Shown here: positions 31,981-43,696 of the stretch, piece after piece
Numbering within the stretch: the stretch's first letter is position 1
How the letters are laid out: each line of letters opens with the position of its first letter
NCBI GenBank assembly: GCA_033239125.1
Contig: BSWB01000008.1
Coordinates: forward strand, 14,972,001 to 15,036,000
Reading direction: 5' to 3'
DNA length: 64,000 nucleotides
Source of the DNA: Fagopyrum homotropicum
Lineage: Eukaryota; Streptophyta; Magnoliopsida; Caryophyllales; Polygonaceae
Made by a program: the position numbers and the translations under genes
The notes under the pieces: generated by a model
What the model was told of the DNA's origin: nothing
Database searches by the model: none
The model's input: only the letters and a program-made list of their open reading frames with translations

Positions 31981-33817
31981 TGATAACACGATTTATGACT
32001 TAGGTTTAGGCACTCATTTAGATAGTTTTTCCGCTCGTTTATGCATGGTTTGCACTAGTTCGTAATGATTTGCACTCAATTCATGTATTTTGTCGAGATA
32101 GACGTCTACACGGAATTTTGCATGCTTTGTAGGTATTTTGGGAGCTTTAGGAGCTTAATCGATACATTTTAGGATCGTTCCTCGAGATGACACACCTTCG
32201 GACTCATTAGGATGCAAGCTAGGGGCTAAGAAGGACACATGGGACCTTGTTGGTGCATGTCATGCACCAAATTGTGGCTTGATGATCCATATAGTGCAGA
32301 AGCACCAAAACCACGGTCACTAGAAGAACCACGCCCGTGGAAATAGGCCGTGGTTTTCCCCAGACAGCTGTGACAGCTGTCCCACGATCTTCATGGCCGA
32401 CTCTTGCAAATTTAGAGGATAAAAGGTGGTCCTGCAAGGCTGTTAGGGACAGACCCCTCACTCCCATTCTCTCCCACACTCTCAACAAGAAAGATTCTCT
32501 CATTGGAAGATTGGATTGGAGCTACTCTTGGAGGAGAAGAAAAACTTCCATTGGAGATGAAGAGAAGAACACACCATTATTAGTCTTTCATAGATTTTAG
32601 AGTGAAGATTGTCGGAAACATTTTCTAGGGTTGTAAGAACGGATTGAACCTTCTTTCGAAGGGTTGTAAGTCTTTCACAACGTTTATTTAGCTTGCTTTC
32701 TTATTCCACTTGTTTCATCTTCCTTTCATTTCATCTTCTTGATATGGATTCCATGATTTTATGCTTGATGATCTTGATTGTGATGATGCGTATTGTTGGC
32801 AAAGTAGATGTGATTCTAGGGTAAGGAAAAGATGGTTATGGCTTGGACTATGATAGAATAGACTTAAATGTATGCTTGGATGACTCGCTTGATTGAACCT
32901 AGTCACTGTCGAAAACCACGGTTTGATCTTGCCTTTCCACGGCCGTGGAAAGGGATGAACACCCCGTAATTTTGATTGACTTGCTTGTATTGATAAATCT
33001 AAGTGTTAGGTTGTTGATTTGTTGAAATCCTAGTGTTAGTTGAGCTAAATCTATCCTAGGGTGACCTAGTGTTAGCAACTAAGAGTTAGAAGAGACCTAC
33101 CCGGTGATTCTTGCTCTTAGATACCGAAGATGACGAATGCTAGGTAGTATTGAGCCTCATAAGCCGCTATTGGACTGAGTGTGCTAGGATTGATGTTTAG
33201 GACTTGCCTTCCCGAGACTTACCCGGTAAGGAGAGGTTAGATCCCTAGATAACCATCCGGTTTGTGTAGAATTCCTATCCTTAGGCTCTTTGGGACTTAC
33301 CCGGTGATGAGACCTTAGGAACGGAATAGTGGACCATGAGACCTACCCGGTGATTGATCCCAATCTAGAAACGCTCACTCCCAACATACTATAGTTGATC
33401 CAAGGAATGATTAGATAGCTTGAGTCTAATGCCATAACCCGAACTTCCGACCCCTGGAATCCGCTTTTCTCTCTTTGATCTCATATATCGTGTTTGTCTT
33501 GCTTGTTTGTGTTTATTCGCTAGATTGTTAGTTTGTTTTGCATTATTATATCGTTGTGATTCTTGATTGATCACCATACAAAACCAACCCCAAAAATATT
33601 GAGATTTTCATTTATTTGTTTCTTTCTATTTTCTTAGCCTAGATCAACACTATCCTTAGTCACTAATCGATTCAATTTTACCTCAGTCTTTGTGTTCGAC
33701 CTCGGAATACTATCCCTACTACAAAACGTCCCATACACTGCGGGTTCGCTAGGAGTTAGGAGAAATATAACGAGTATAAATTTAAGACTTTTGCGTGTCA
33801 CGTTCTTACCTTAACCA
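31981..33817 (+). repeat. Ath-B first LTR (family 2)
   Basis: Starts TGATAACACG, 1,837 bp. U3 motif cluster at 32308-32375 (ACCACGCCCGTGG and half sites), with a GGATAAAAGG TATA-like box at about 32416. A 22-bp perfect palindrome with arms CCTTTCCACGG/CCGTGGAAAGG lies in U5 (32932-32953). Four U5 repeats between 33092 and 33351. Confidence 0.93.
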
Positions 33818-33823
33818 AGTTTT

Positions 33824-33841
33824 TGGCGCCGTTGCCGGGGA
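33824..33841 (+). other. Ath-B first primer-binding site
   Basis: Perfect TGGCGCCGTTGCCGGGGA. Confidence 0.95.
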
Positions 33842-33958
33842 CTAGGTTAAGATTGAGTCGTTGTTTGTGATTGTTTATAGTGTAGGTCTTTCTTGTTGCT
33901 TTTGATCTCGTTTGGTTTGTGTCTTTGCTTTTCAGGACATCTCTAACTCTTTAGGTGT

Positions 33959-35520
33959 ATGTGAAGATCTCGTGGCAAGGATTTAGCTCCATTCGATCCC
34001 GAACCGGAGAAAACCCTTAGATCTAGATCCAAGAGCATTAGAAAGGGAAAAGAGATGGCCGGGAGAGATCTCCAAGCTGAGTTGGATGAAGCTTTAGAGC
34101 AAATTAGACTAAGAGATGAAGCCTTAGAGAATGAAAGGAGACTTGCCAATGAGAGGCAAGAAGCAACTAGGAGGGAGATTGAAGAGATTAGGCACGCTCT
34201 TGTGCAAAGAGAGCTTAATCGTCAACAACCTCTACCTCCACCACAACCACAGCCGGCGGTTAATATTTGGGTTGTGCCCATTGCTATTGAAGAGCCACAA
34301 ACGTTAGGGCAACGTATGGATCTGGCACAAAGAGCACACCGTCCGGGTGTGAACATAAGAGATCCCGCAGCCCATGATTACGAGCTCCGCCCTCAAGTTC
34401 TACAAATGATCCAGCATAATCAATTTGGAGGATGGAAGGAGAGTCTCCTCATCAACACTTGATGAACTATGAGATCTTGATGGAGACTCTAAGACCGCCT
34501 AGATTGGAGAGCAACAATCATAAGCTTAGGGCTTTTTCCTTCTTACTTAAGGATAAAGCCTTGGCTTGGTATCAATCTATTCCACAAGGGCGAGTGAGTA
34601 CTTGGGAGGAGATGACAACCGAGTTTTTGAAAAAGTTCTTCCCACCTTCCAAGCCTACCGAATTAAGAGAGAAGATCAATGCCTTTATGATGAAGGATAG
34701 AGAAAGCCTATTCAAGTCTTGGCAGAGGTTCAAGGACCTTCTCCTAGATTGTCCACACCATGGTATACCGAAAATAGAACTTTTGGAGATTTACATCAAG
34801 GGACTTGATGAAGATAGCCAATTCAAGCTTCAATCTCTTTCCGGTGGGACTTTCATGGAAAAGAATGTGGATGAAGCTTAGGAGTTTGTAGAGAAACAAG
34901 CTTTGGTGATTGAGAAGCACTCCCATAGGAAGAGTGACGGGAGGAAAGCGGGAGCATATGAGGTGAGTGAAGTAACTATAAGTAACTTCAAGCTTGACGC
35001 CATCAACAATGAGCTGAAATCTTTGAGGGAGTTGTGTGCTACAACTTTGAAGAATCAAGCAAGCCCTCAAGTGCAAGTGCAAGCAAACTTGTCTTCCAAG
35101 GAGGAAGATGTGAACTACATGGGAAGGGCAACTACAACAACTATCAAGGCCCAAGGAACTTCAACAACAACCGGCAATTCAAAAATTACCGGCCTAATCA
35201 CAACCATCCCGGGTTTTCCTATTCTAACCCGGATGGTGCCTAGAACCCACCCGCTTCCACAAGCGCAGCTCCACCACCAAAGGCTTCACAAGAACCTCCA
35301 CCCGGATTTACTCAACCTCCAAGGGATAGAACCGAGATGATGTTTGAGCAATTGCTTGGAAGGTTGAGTGGTCTTGAGAGCACGGTGACTTCCATTTCTA
35401 AAGCTCAAAAGGTGTTGGAAGCACAAGTGTTCCAAAGGGCGGGTGAAGCTCATAGAGATCCCGGAAAGCTTCCCGGAAGAACCGAAGACAACCCAAGAGG
35501 CCAAGTGTTGGCCTCTTGGG
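33959..35520 (+). pseudogene. gag: truncated gag copy in Ath-B
   Basis: The conserved ATG (33959) is followed by TGA, the same CGA-to-TGA change seen in Ath-A. The coiled coil (from 34055), gag core (to about 34880, with TAG in place of a Trp codon) and the later coil (to about 35500) are readable in pieces. It stops at a complex junction into the second LTR, so PR, RT and INT are missing. Confidence 0.85.
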
Positions 35521-35570
35521 TTTAGGCACTCATTTAGATATTTTTTGATAACACGATTTATGCATGGTTT
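35505..35570 (+). other. complex junction between gag fragment and second LTR
   Basis: After gag, a piece of LTR interior (TTTAGGCACTCATTTAGATA), then the PPT-side LTR start (TTTTTTGATAACACG), then a jump back to LTR interior. This looks like repeated template switching at short homologies. Confidence 0.6.
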
Positions 35571-37378
35571 GCACTCATTTAGATAGTTTTTCCGCTCATT
35601 CATGCATGGTTTGCACTAGTTCGTAACGATTTGCACTCAATTCATGTATTTTGTCGAGATAGACGTCTACACGGATTTTTGCATGCTTGTTAGGTATTTT
35701 GGGAGCTTTAGGAGCTTAAACGATACATTTGAGGACCGTTCCTCGAGATGACACACCTTCGGACTCATTGGGATGCAAGCTAGGGGCTAAGAAGGACACA
35801 TGGGACCTTGTTGATGCATGCCATGCACAAAATTGTGGCTTGATGATCCATATAGTGCAGAAGCACCACAACCACGGTCACTGGAAGAACCACGCCCGTG
35901 GAAATAGGCCGTGGTTTTCCCCAGACAGCTGTGACAGCTGTCCCACGATCTTCATGGCCGACTCTTGCAAATTTGGAGGATAAAAGGTGGTCCTGCAAGG
36001 CTGTTAGGGACAGACCCCTCTCTCCCATTCTCTCCCATACTCTCAACAAGAAAGATTCTCTCATTGGAAGATTGGATTGGAGCTACTCTTGGAGGAGAAG
36101 AAAAGCTTCCATTGGAGATGAAGAGAAGAACACACCATTATTAGTCTTTCATAGATTTTAGAGTGAAGATTGTCGGAAACATTTTCTAGGGTTGTAAGAA
36201 CGGATTGAACCTTCTTTCGAAGGGTTGTAAGTCTTTCTCAACGTTTATTTAGCTTGCTTTCTTATTCCACTTGTTTCATCTTCCTTTCATTTCATCTTCT
36301 TGATATGGATTCCATGATTTTATGCTTGATGATCTTGATTGTGATGATGCGTGTTGTTGGCTAAGTAGATGTGATTCTAGGGTAAGGAAAAGATGGTTAT
36401 GGCTTGGACTATGATAGAATAGACTTAAATGTATGCTTGGATGACTCGCTTGATTGAACCTAGTCACTGTCGAAAACCACGGTTTGATCTTGCCTTTCCA
36501 CGGCCGTGGAAAGGGATGAACACCCCGTAATTTTGATTGACTTGCTTGTATTGATAAATCTAAGTGTTAGGTTATTGATTTGTTGAAATCCTAGTGTTAG
36601 TTGAGCTAAATCTATCCTAGGGTGACCTAGTGTTAGCAACTAAGAGTTAGAAGAAACCTACCCGGTGATTCTTGCTCTTAGATACCGAAGATGACGAACG
36701 CTAGGTAGTATTGAGCCTCATAAGCCGCTATTGGACTGAGTGTGCTAGGATTGATGTTTAGGAATTGCCTTCCCGAGACTTACCCGGTAAGGAGAGGTTA
36801 GATCCCTAGATAACCATCCGGTTTGTGTAGATTTCCTATCCTTAGGCTCTTTGAGACTTACCCGGTGATGAGACCTTAGGAATGGAATAGTGGACCATGA
36901 GACCTACCCGGTGATTGATCCCAATCTAGAAACGCTCACTCCCAACATACTATAGTTGATCCAAGGAATGATTAGATAGCTTGAGTCCAAATCCATAACC
37001 GGAATTTCCGACCCCTAAAATCCGCTTTTCTCTCTTTGATCTCATATATCGTGTTTGTCTTGCTTGTTTGTGTTTATTTGCTAGATTGTTAGTTTGTTTT
37101 GCATTATTATATCGTTGTGATTCTTGATTGATCACCACACAAAACCAACCCCAAAAATATTGAGATTTTCATTTATTTGTTTCTTTCTATTTTCTTAGCC
37201 AAGATCAACACTATCCTTAGTCATTAATCGATTCAATTTCACCTCAGTCTTTGTGTTCGACCTCGGAATACTATCCCTACTACAAAACATCCCGTACACT
37301 ACGGGTTCGCTAGGAGTTAGGAGAAATATAACGAGTATAAATTTAAGACTTTTGCGTGTCACGTTCTTAGCGTAACCA
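35546..37378 (+). repeat. Ath-B middle LTR (family 2)
   Basis: Full-length family-2 LTR apart from rearranged first bases; U5 palindrome at 36493-36514. Confidence 0.9.
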
Positions 37379-37384
37379 AGTTTT

Positions 37385-37402
37385 TGGTGCCTTTGTTGGG
37401 GA
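37385..37402 (+). other. degenerate primer-binding site after middle LTR
   Basis: TGGTGCCTTTGTTGGGGA, four differences from the tRNA-Asp complement; probably not functional. Confidence 0.7.
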
Positions 37403-37519
37403 CTAGGTTAAGATTGAGTCGTTGTTTGTGATTGTTTATAGTGTAGGTCTTTCTTGTTGTTTTTGATCTTGTTTGGTTTGTGTCTTTGCTTTTCAGGACA
37501 TCTCTTACTCTTTAGGTGT

Positions 37520-39460
37520 ATGCGAAGATCTTGTGGCAAGGATTTAGCTCCATTTGATCCCGAACCGGAGAAAACCCTTAGATATAGATCCAAGAGCATT
37601 AGAAAGGGAAAAGAGATGGCCGGGAGAGATCTCCAAGCTGAGTTGGATGAAGCTTTAGAGCAAATTAGACTAAGAGATGAAGCCTTGGAGAATGAAATGA
37701 GACTTGCTAATGAGAGGCAAGAAGCAACTAGGAGGGAGATTGAAGAGATTAGGCAAGCTCTTGTGCAAAGAGAGCTTAATCGTCAACAACCTCTACCTCA
37801 ACCACAACCGCAGCCGGCGGTTAATATTCGGGTTGTGCCCATTGCTATTGAAGAGCCACAAACGTTAGGGCAACGTATCGATCCGGCACAAGAGCACACC
37901 GTCCGGGTGTGAACTTAGGAGATCCCGCAGCCCATGATTACGAGCTCCGCCCTCAAGTTCTACAAATGATCCGGCATAATCAATTTGGAGGGATGGAAGG
38001 AGAGTCTCCTCATCAACACTTGATGAACTATGAGATCTTGATGGAGACTCTAAGACCACCTAGATTGGAGAGCAACAACCATAAGCTTAGGGATTTTTCC
38101 TTCTCACTTAAGGATAAAGCCTTGGCTTGGTATCAATCTATTCCACAAGGGCGAGTGAGTACTTGGTAGGAAATGACAACCGAGTTTTTGACAAAGTTCT
38201 TCCCACCTTCCAAGACTACTGAATTAAGAGGGAAGATCAATGCCTTCATGATAAAGGATAGAGAAAGCCTATTCAAGTCTTGGGAGAGGTTCAAGGACCT
38301 TCTCCTAGATTGTCCACACCATGGTATACCGAAAATAGAGCTTTTTGAGATCTACTTCAAGGGACTTGATGAAGATAGCCAATTCAAGCTTCAATCTCTT
38401 TCCGGTGGGACTTTCATGGAAAAGAATGTGGATGAAGCTTAGGAGTTTGTAGAGAAACAAGCTTTGGTGATTGAGAAGTACTCCCATAGGAAGAGTGACG
38501 GGAGGAAAGCGGGAGCATATGAGGTGAGTGAAGTAACTATGAGTAACTTCAAGCTTGACGCCATCAACAATGAGCTGAAATCTTTGAGGGAATTGTGTGC
38601 TACAACTTTGAAGAATCAAGCAAGCCCTCAAGTGGAAGTGCAAGCAAACTTGTCTTCCAAGGAGGAAGATGTGAACTACATGGGAAGGGGCAACTACAAT
38701 AACTATCAAGGCCCAAGGAACTTCAACAACAACCGGCAATTCAACAATTACCGGCCCAATCACAACCATCCCGGGTTTTCCTATTCTAACCCGTATGGTG
38801 CCTTGAACCCTTCCGCTTCCACAAGCGCAGCTCCACCACCAAAGGCTTCACAAGAACCTCCACCCGGATTTACTCAACCTCCAAGGGATAGAACCGAGAT
38901 GATGTTTGAGCAATTTCTTGGAAGGTTGAGTGGTCTTGAGAGCACGGTGACTTCCATTTCTAAAGCTCAAAAGGTGTTGGAAGCACAAGTGTTCCAAAGG
39001 GCGGGTGAAGCTCATAGAGATCCCGGTAAGCTTCCCGGAAGAACCGAAGACAACCTAAGAGGCCAAGTGTTGGCCATCACAATAAGGAGTGGGTTGAGCA
39101 TGAAGTATCCCTTACCTAAGGGAAAGCAAGTAGTGGTTGAGGAAGAGACATTGCAAGAAGATGGAGGCAAGAGCAAGGATGATGAGCCAACATATGTGGC
39201 GCCGCCTCCATACAAGCCACCACTACCGTTCCCACAATCATGAGCAAGGGCTCGCTTGGACAAACACTTCGGTAAATTCCTTGAACTTATGTCTAAATTG
39301 CATATTAACATTCCGTTCATGGATGCTATTTTAGGAATGCCGGCATATGGCAAGTTTTTGAAGGAAATTTTCTCCAACAAGAGGAAGTTGGAGGAGTATG
39401 GGGAAGTGAGGATGACAAAGAGATCCTCGGAGTTGATTCAAACTATGAAGGAGGAGATGT
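37520..39460 (+). pseudogene. gag: gag (Ath-B), broken
   Basis: ATG at 37520 (MRRSCGKDLAPFDPEPEK). Coiled coil (37620-37780), gag core (37905-38450), NNYQGPRNFNN-type Asn-rich part (about 38680-38800), later coil (38900-39000). Breaks: one-base deletion near 37890, TAG 38167, TAG 38440 (Trp), TGA 39241 (Arg). No zinc knuckle seen. The frame leads into the protease. Confidence 0.9.
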
Positions 39461-40085
39461 CTCCTAAGCTAAGAGATCTGGGATCCTTTTGTGTGCCGAT
39501 TGGAGTGGGAGAAGTGAAGTATGAAGCCCTATGCAATCTTGGGGCAAGTGTAAGCATCATACCGCTTGCACTTTGCAACAAGGTTGGGCTAGGATAGCCA
39601 AAGCCGGTCAAGATGACCCTCTACATGGCGGACCGTTCAATCACTCACCCCGTTGGAATTTTGGAGGGCATACCGGTGCAACTCGGGAAGTTCTATGTGC
39701 CAATAGACTTCGTTGTTTTGGACATCCCGGCGGACTATCCGGTTCCCATTATTTTGGGGAGACCTTTCCTAGCCACTTCCGGATGTTTAGTGGATTGCAA
39801 AAATGGAATTCTCTCCTTCAACATTGGAGAAGAGAATATTAAGTTCAAACTATCCACAATGATAAAGGGGTCAGCCCTTGGTGAAGATGTGTTCGATATT
39901 GTCGAGCAAGAAGATTGTAGAGAAGTTGTGAGCTCGATCTTGATCAAGGACCCCTTGGAGAAGGTTCTTAGCTTAAGTTTGATGGAGGAAGGAGTTGAGG
40001 AGGCCTGCAATGAAGAAATCAAGGCTTTGGAAACATTGGAAAAGGAGACAAGAGCTGAATTTGAATCACACAAAGGTGTGTTGAA
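39461..40085 (+). pseudogene. protease (Ath-B), broken
   Basis: NLGASVS stands where other copies have the catalytic DLGAS, so the active-site Asp is lost here. The ADRSITHPVGILE and ILGRPFLATSG blocks are present. TAG at 39595 interrupts it. It runs into a linker carrying family-2 motifs. Confidence 0.85.
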
Positions 40086-40091
40086 TTCCTG

Positions 40092-40224
40092 TAGGAACCA
40101 CGGCCTGGGGGGAGAACCACGCCCGTGGTTTTACCCGTGGAACCTACTGGAGTGCTCCGAAGTGCTAGCTTTGCAAGTTCCACGGCCGTGGTTGTGCCTG
40201 AGCCCGTAATTTTGCCCGTGGTTT
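40092..40224 (+). promoter_or_regulatory. family-2 motif cluster in the PR-RT linker (Ath-B)
   Basis: ACCACGGCC, ACCACGCCCGTGG, a perfect CCACGGCCGTGG (40180-40191) and CCCGTGG copies within 130 bp of coding sequence. A one-base deletion near 40105 shifts the frame. Confidence 0.65.
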
Positions 40225-41960
40225 CCCTAGAAACTGCATTGGTTGTTGATCAAGCTTCAAGGAGCCTTGAGGAGTCTTCCATGGCTTTGGATTCATCTCA
40301 CCCAACGTTATACGGATCGTCTCCACTCGATAAAGGTCCTCCTAAACTTGAACTCAAACCCCTCCCCTCTCATTTGAAGTATGCTTTTCTTGGTGAGAAT
40401 TCTACATATCCGGTTATTATGAATGCATGTTTGAATGATGATGAACTTGCTAGATTGTTGCATGAATTGAGATTGCATAGGAAAGCTATAGGCTATACCA
40501 TTGATGATTTAGTTGGTATTAAACCTTCTTTGTGCATGCATAAGATCTTGATGGAAGACAACCATAAACCTTCAATTGAACCTCAAATAAGACTAAACCC
40601 TATCATGAAAGAGGTAGTCAAGAAAGAGATCCTTAAATTGCTAGATGCGGGAATCATTTTCCCGATTTCGGATAGTAAGTGGGTTAGTCCCGTGCATGTG
40701 GTTTCTAAGAAGGGTAGGATGACCGTAGTAACTAATGAGAATAATGAACTAATCCCAACTAGAACGGTTAAGGGATGGAGGATGTGTATTGACTATAGGA
40801 AACTAAATGTGGCCTCTAGGAAAGATCACTTCCCTCTTCCTTTCATTGACCAAATGCTAGAGAGATTAGCTCAGGATTCCCATTTTTGTTACTTAGATAG
40901 CTATAGTGGATTCTTCCAAATCCCTATCCACCCCGATGATCAAGAAAAAACCACATTCACATGTCCTTGGGGTACATTTGCATATAGGAGAATGCCATTT
41001 GGGTTGTGTAATGCACCCGCCACCTTTCAAAGGTGTATGATGGCTATCTTTTCTGAGTATATTGAAAACATCATGGAAGTGTTTATGGATGATTTTTCTG
41101 TTTATGGATCTTCCTTTGATGATTGTTTAGCTAACTTGTCTCTAGTGCTTAAGAGATGTGAGGAGACTAATCTAGTCTTGAATTGGGAGAAATGCCACTT
41201 CATGGTAAGTGAAGGAATTGTGTTAGGACACTTGGTGTCCAACCTAGGCATTGAGGTTGATAGGGCTAAGATAGAAATAATAGAGAAGTTGCCACCACCT
41301 ACCTCGGTGAAGGGGGTAAGGAGTTTTCTAGGGCATGCCGGTTTTTACCGGAGATTTATTAAAGATTTCTCTAAAATTTCTAAGCCTCTTACTAACCTAC
41401 TAATGAAAGATGTTGAGTTTGTTTTCTCCAAGGATTGCCTTGAGGCTTTTTGTAGGTTGAAGAATGCTTTGATCACCGCTCCCATAATGCAACCTCCGGA
41501 TTGAAGTTTACCGCTTGAGATCATGTGCGACGTGAGTGATGTAGCCGTTGGGGCTGTTTTGGGACAAAGGAAAGATGGGCTAACACATGCCATCTATTAT
41601 GCTAGCAAGACGCTAGATGAAGCCCAACTCAATTATGCTACCACCGAGAAGGAGTTGCTAGCGGTTGTGTATGCATTTGAGAAGTTCCGCTCGTATCTTG
41701 TTGGAGCGAAGGTCATTGTGTATACGGATCATGCTGCGATCCGTTATCTCCTTACAAAGAAGGATGCCAAACCTCGGTTGATTCGGTGGATCCTTCTTCT
41801 TCAAGAGTTTGACTTGGAAATCCGAGATAAGAAAGGGTCCGAAAATTCTTTGGCGGATCACCTTAGTAGACTCCCACCATTCGAGCTTGAGAGAGATGAC
41901 ATCCCGATTGATGACTCATTCCGGGATGAGCATTTGCAAATGGTGGAGGAGTGCTTGATT
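40225..41960 (+). pseudogene. reverse transcriptase and RNase H (Ath-B), one stop
   Basis: RT copies the RNA into DNA; RNase H removes the RNA strand. The segment PPKLELKPLPSHLKYAFLG opens the domain. RT motifs are LDSYSGFFQIPI and FMDDFSVYGS (catalytic Asp residues present). RNase H follows, with CDVSDVAVGAVL, TEKELLAVVYAFEKF, YTDHAA and ADHLSRLP. The only stop in this part is TGA at 41502, a Trp codon in Ath-C. This is the block missing from Ath-A and Ath-M. Confidence 0.92.
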
Positions 41961-43259
41961 CAAGTGTCAAGGGGTAATGAGCCATGGTATGCCGACATTA
42001 TGAACTACCTTGTGTGTGAGGAGGTGCCACCCGGTTTATCCTATGCCCAAAGGAAAAAGTTCTTCAAGGATGTGAGGCACTACTATTGGAGTGAACCGCT
42101 TTTGTTCAAGAGAGGGTCGGATGGAGTTTTTAGAAGATGCATAACGGAGGATGAGGTAGAGAGTGTGATCCGCCATTGTCACTCCTTGCCATGTGGAAGC
42201 CATGCTAGCTCACACAAGACATGTGCTAAGGTGTTACAACCGGGTTTCTTTTGGCCAAGTTTGTTCAAGGATGTCCAAAATTTTGTGGTAGCTTGTGATG
42301 CTTGCTAAAGAACGGGCAACATCTCAAGGAGGTATGAGATGCCCTTGAACAACATACAAAAGGTGGAGATATTTGATATGTGGGGTGTGGACTTCATGGG
42401 GCCATTCCCCTCTTCTTGTGGCAACCTCTACATCCTATTGGCGGTAGATTATGTTTCGAGATGAGTGGAGGCAATCGCCTCTCCCACAAATGATGCCAAG
42501 GTTGTGGTGCGGTTCTTCAACCGAGTGATCTTCCCTAGGTTTGGAACACCAAGGGTGATCATAAGTGATGGAGGGAAGCACTTCACCAATAGGAACTTCG
42601 GGACACTTTTGGCTAAGTATGGGGTGACTCATATGGTGGCAACACCTTACCACCCCAGAACTAGTGGCCAAGTGGAGATCTCCAACCTGGAGATAAAGGG
42701 AATTCTTGAGAAGACGGTTTCTAGGACGAGAAAGGATTGGGCTATGAAGCCCGATGATGCTTTGTGGGCTTATAGAACCGCTTTCAAGACACCGATTGGC
42801 ACCACTCCTTACAAGCTAGTCTATGGCAAGTCTTGCCACCTTCCGGTAGAGATGGAGCATAGAGCATATTGGGCTATAAGGTGGCTGAATTTTGACCTCA
42901 AGGAGGCCGGAGAGAAGAGATTGCTTGATATGAACGCTGTTGAGGAGATCCGGTTGGATGCCTATGAAAGCGCCCGGATCTACAAAAAAAGGACCAAACG
43001 TTGGCATGGTAAGCGTCTCATCCCGAAAGAGTTGAGTGAAAGCGACCTTGTCCTTCTCTTCAACTCAAGGCTGCGGCTTTTCCCCGGAAAGCTAAAGTCA
43101 AGATGGAAGGGTCCTTATGTGGTGAAGAAGATATTTCCCCATGGAGCGGTTGAGATAGGTGGGGAGCATTGTGGAGACTTTAAGGTGAATGGGCACCGTT
43201 TGAAGAAGTATATCCCGGGAGCTCCGGTGGATATGATTTCCCCACTTCACCTTGAGTGA
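41961..43259 (+). pseudogene. integrase (Ath-B), broken
   Basis: His/Cys zinc segment (42170-42305), core with GVDFMGPF, ISDGGKHF and GQVEISN, and C-terminal WKGPYVV. TAA at 42306 replaces Gln and TGA at 42462 replaces Trp; otherwise the frame is open to the TGA at 43257. H1 follows 45 bases later. Confidence 0.9.
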
Positions 43260-43304
43260 GACGCCCCCGAGTTTGGTCAAGCTAATGACCTTAAAGAAGC
43301 GCTT

Positions 43305-43322
43305 GATGGGAGGCAACCCATT
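43305..43322 (+). other. post-INT hairpin H1 (Ath-B), compensatory form
   Basis: GATGGG-AGGCAA-CCCATT. Relative to family 1 the inner T-A pair is now A-T and the outer C-G pair is G-U; the loop is unchanged. Confidence 0.75.
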
Positions 43323-43439
43323 GGTAGACATCTTTCCCTTTTTCGTTTTTGTTTTTGTTTTGATTTTTCTGTTTTTGTGTGTTTAGTGTGCTTTGCATGT
43401 GTGTGCTAGAGTCTTGTTAGCATACAAGCCCTGCATGGC

Positions 43440-43595
43440 ATGTGGATGATGATGAGTCCCTCATCAATTGTGGGTGGAGCGGACGCGGGACTTGGACGGC
43501 TAGCGGCGCCTAGCGCGGATCCCGACGCCATAACGAACACTTTGAGCTCTCTCCCATCGTTGATAGGATCATCCACCATCACTCCACTTGAATGA
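43440..43595 (+). CDS. small conserved ORF after INT (Ath-B), 51 aa
   Basis: Unrecognised. It reads SPSSIVGGADAGLGRLAAPS and then a DPDAITN segment. Ath-C has the same frame (59178-59465), and Ath-E keeps the GGADVGLGRL part. It occupies the place where Ath-A has the env-like ORF. No domain is recognised; it may be a noncoding element that happens to stay open. Confidence 0.3.
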   Translation: MWMMMSPSSIVGGADAGLGRLAAPSADPDAITNTLSSLPSLIGSSTITPLE

Positions 43596-43669
43596 TCCCA
43601 AATACCAAAGCAAACCATTTTTACATTGTGAGAACCCTCTTTCACTCTTCTTTACTTCATTTAGACATT

Positions 43670-43696
43670 GGGGACAATGTGTTTCTAAGTATGGGG
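43670..43696 (+). other. hairpin H2 and internal PPT-like sequence (Ath-B)
   Basis: GGGGACA-ATG-TGTTTCT pairs throughout if G-U is allowed, then AAGTATGGGG. Confidence 0.5.

Noticed and set aside
32219..32503. 94-codon minus-strand frame that recurs at 35780 and 45231
   Set aside because: It lies inside family-2 LTRs and recurs only because the LTR recurs. It overlaps the U3 motif cluster and TATA region and has no protein-like features.
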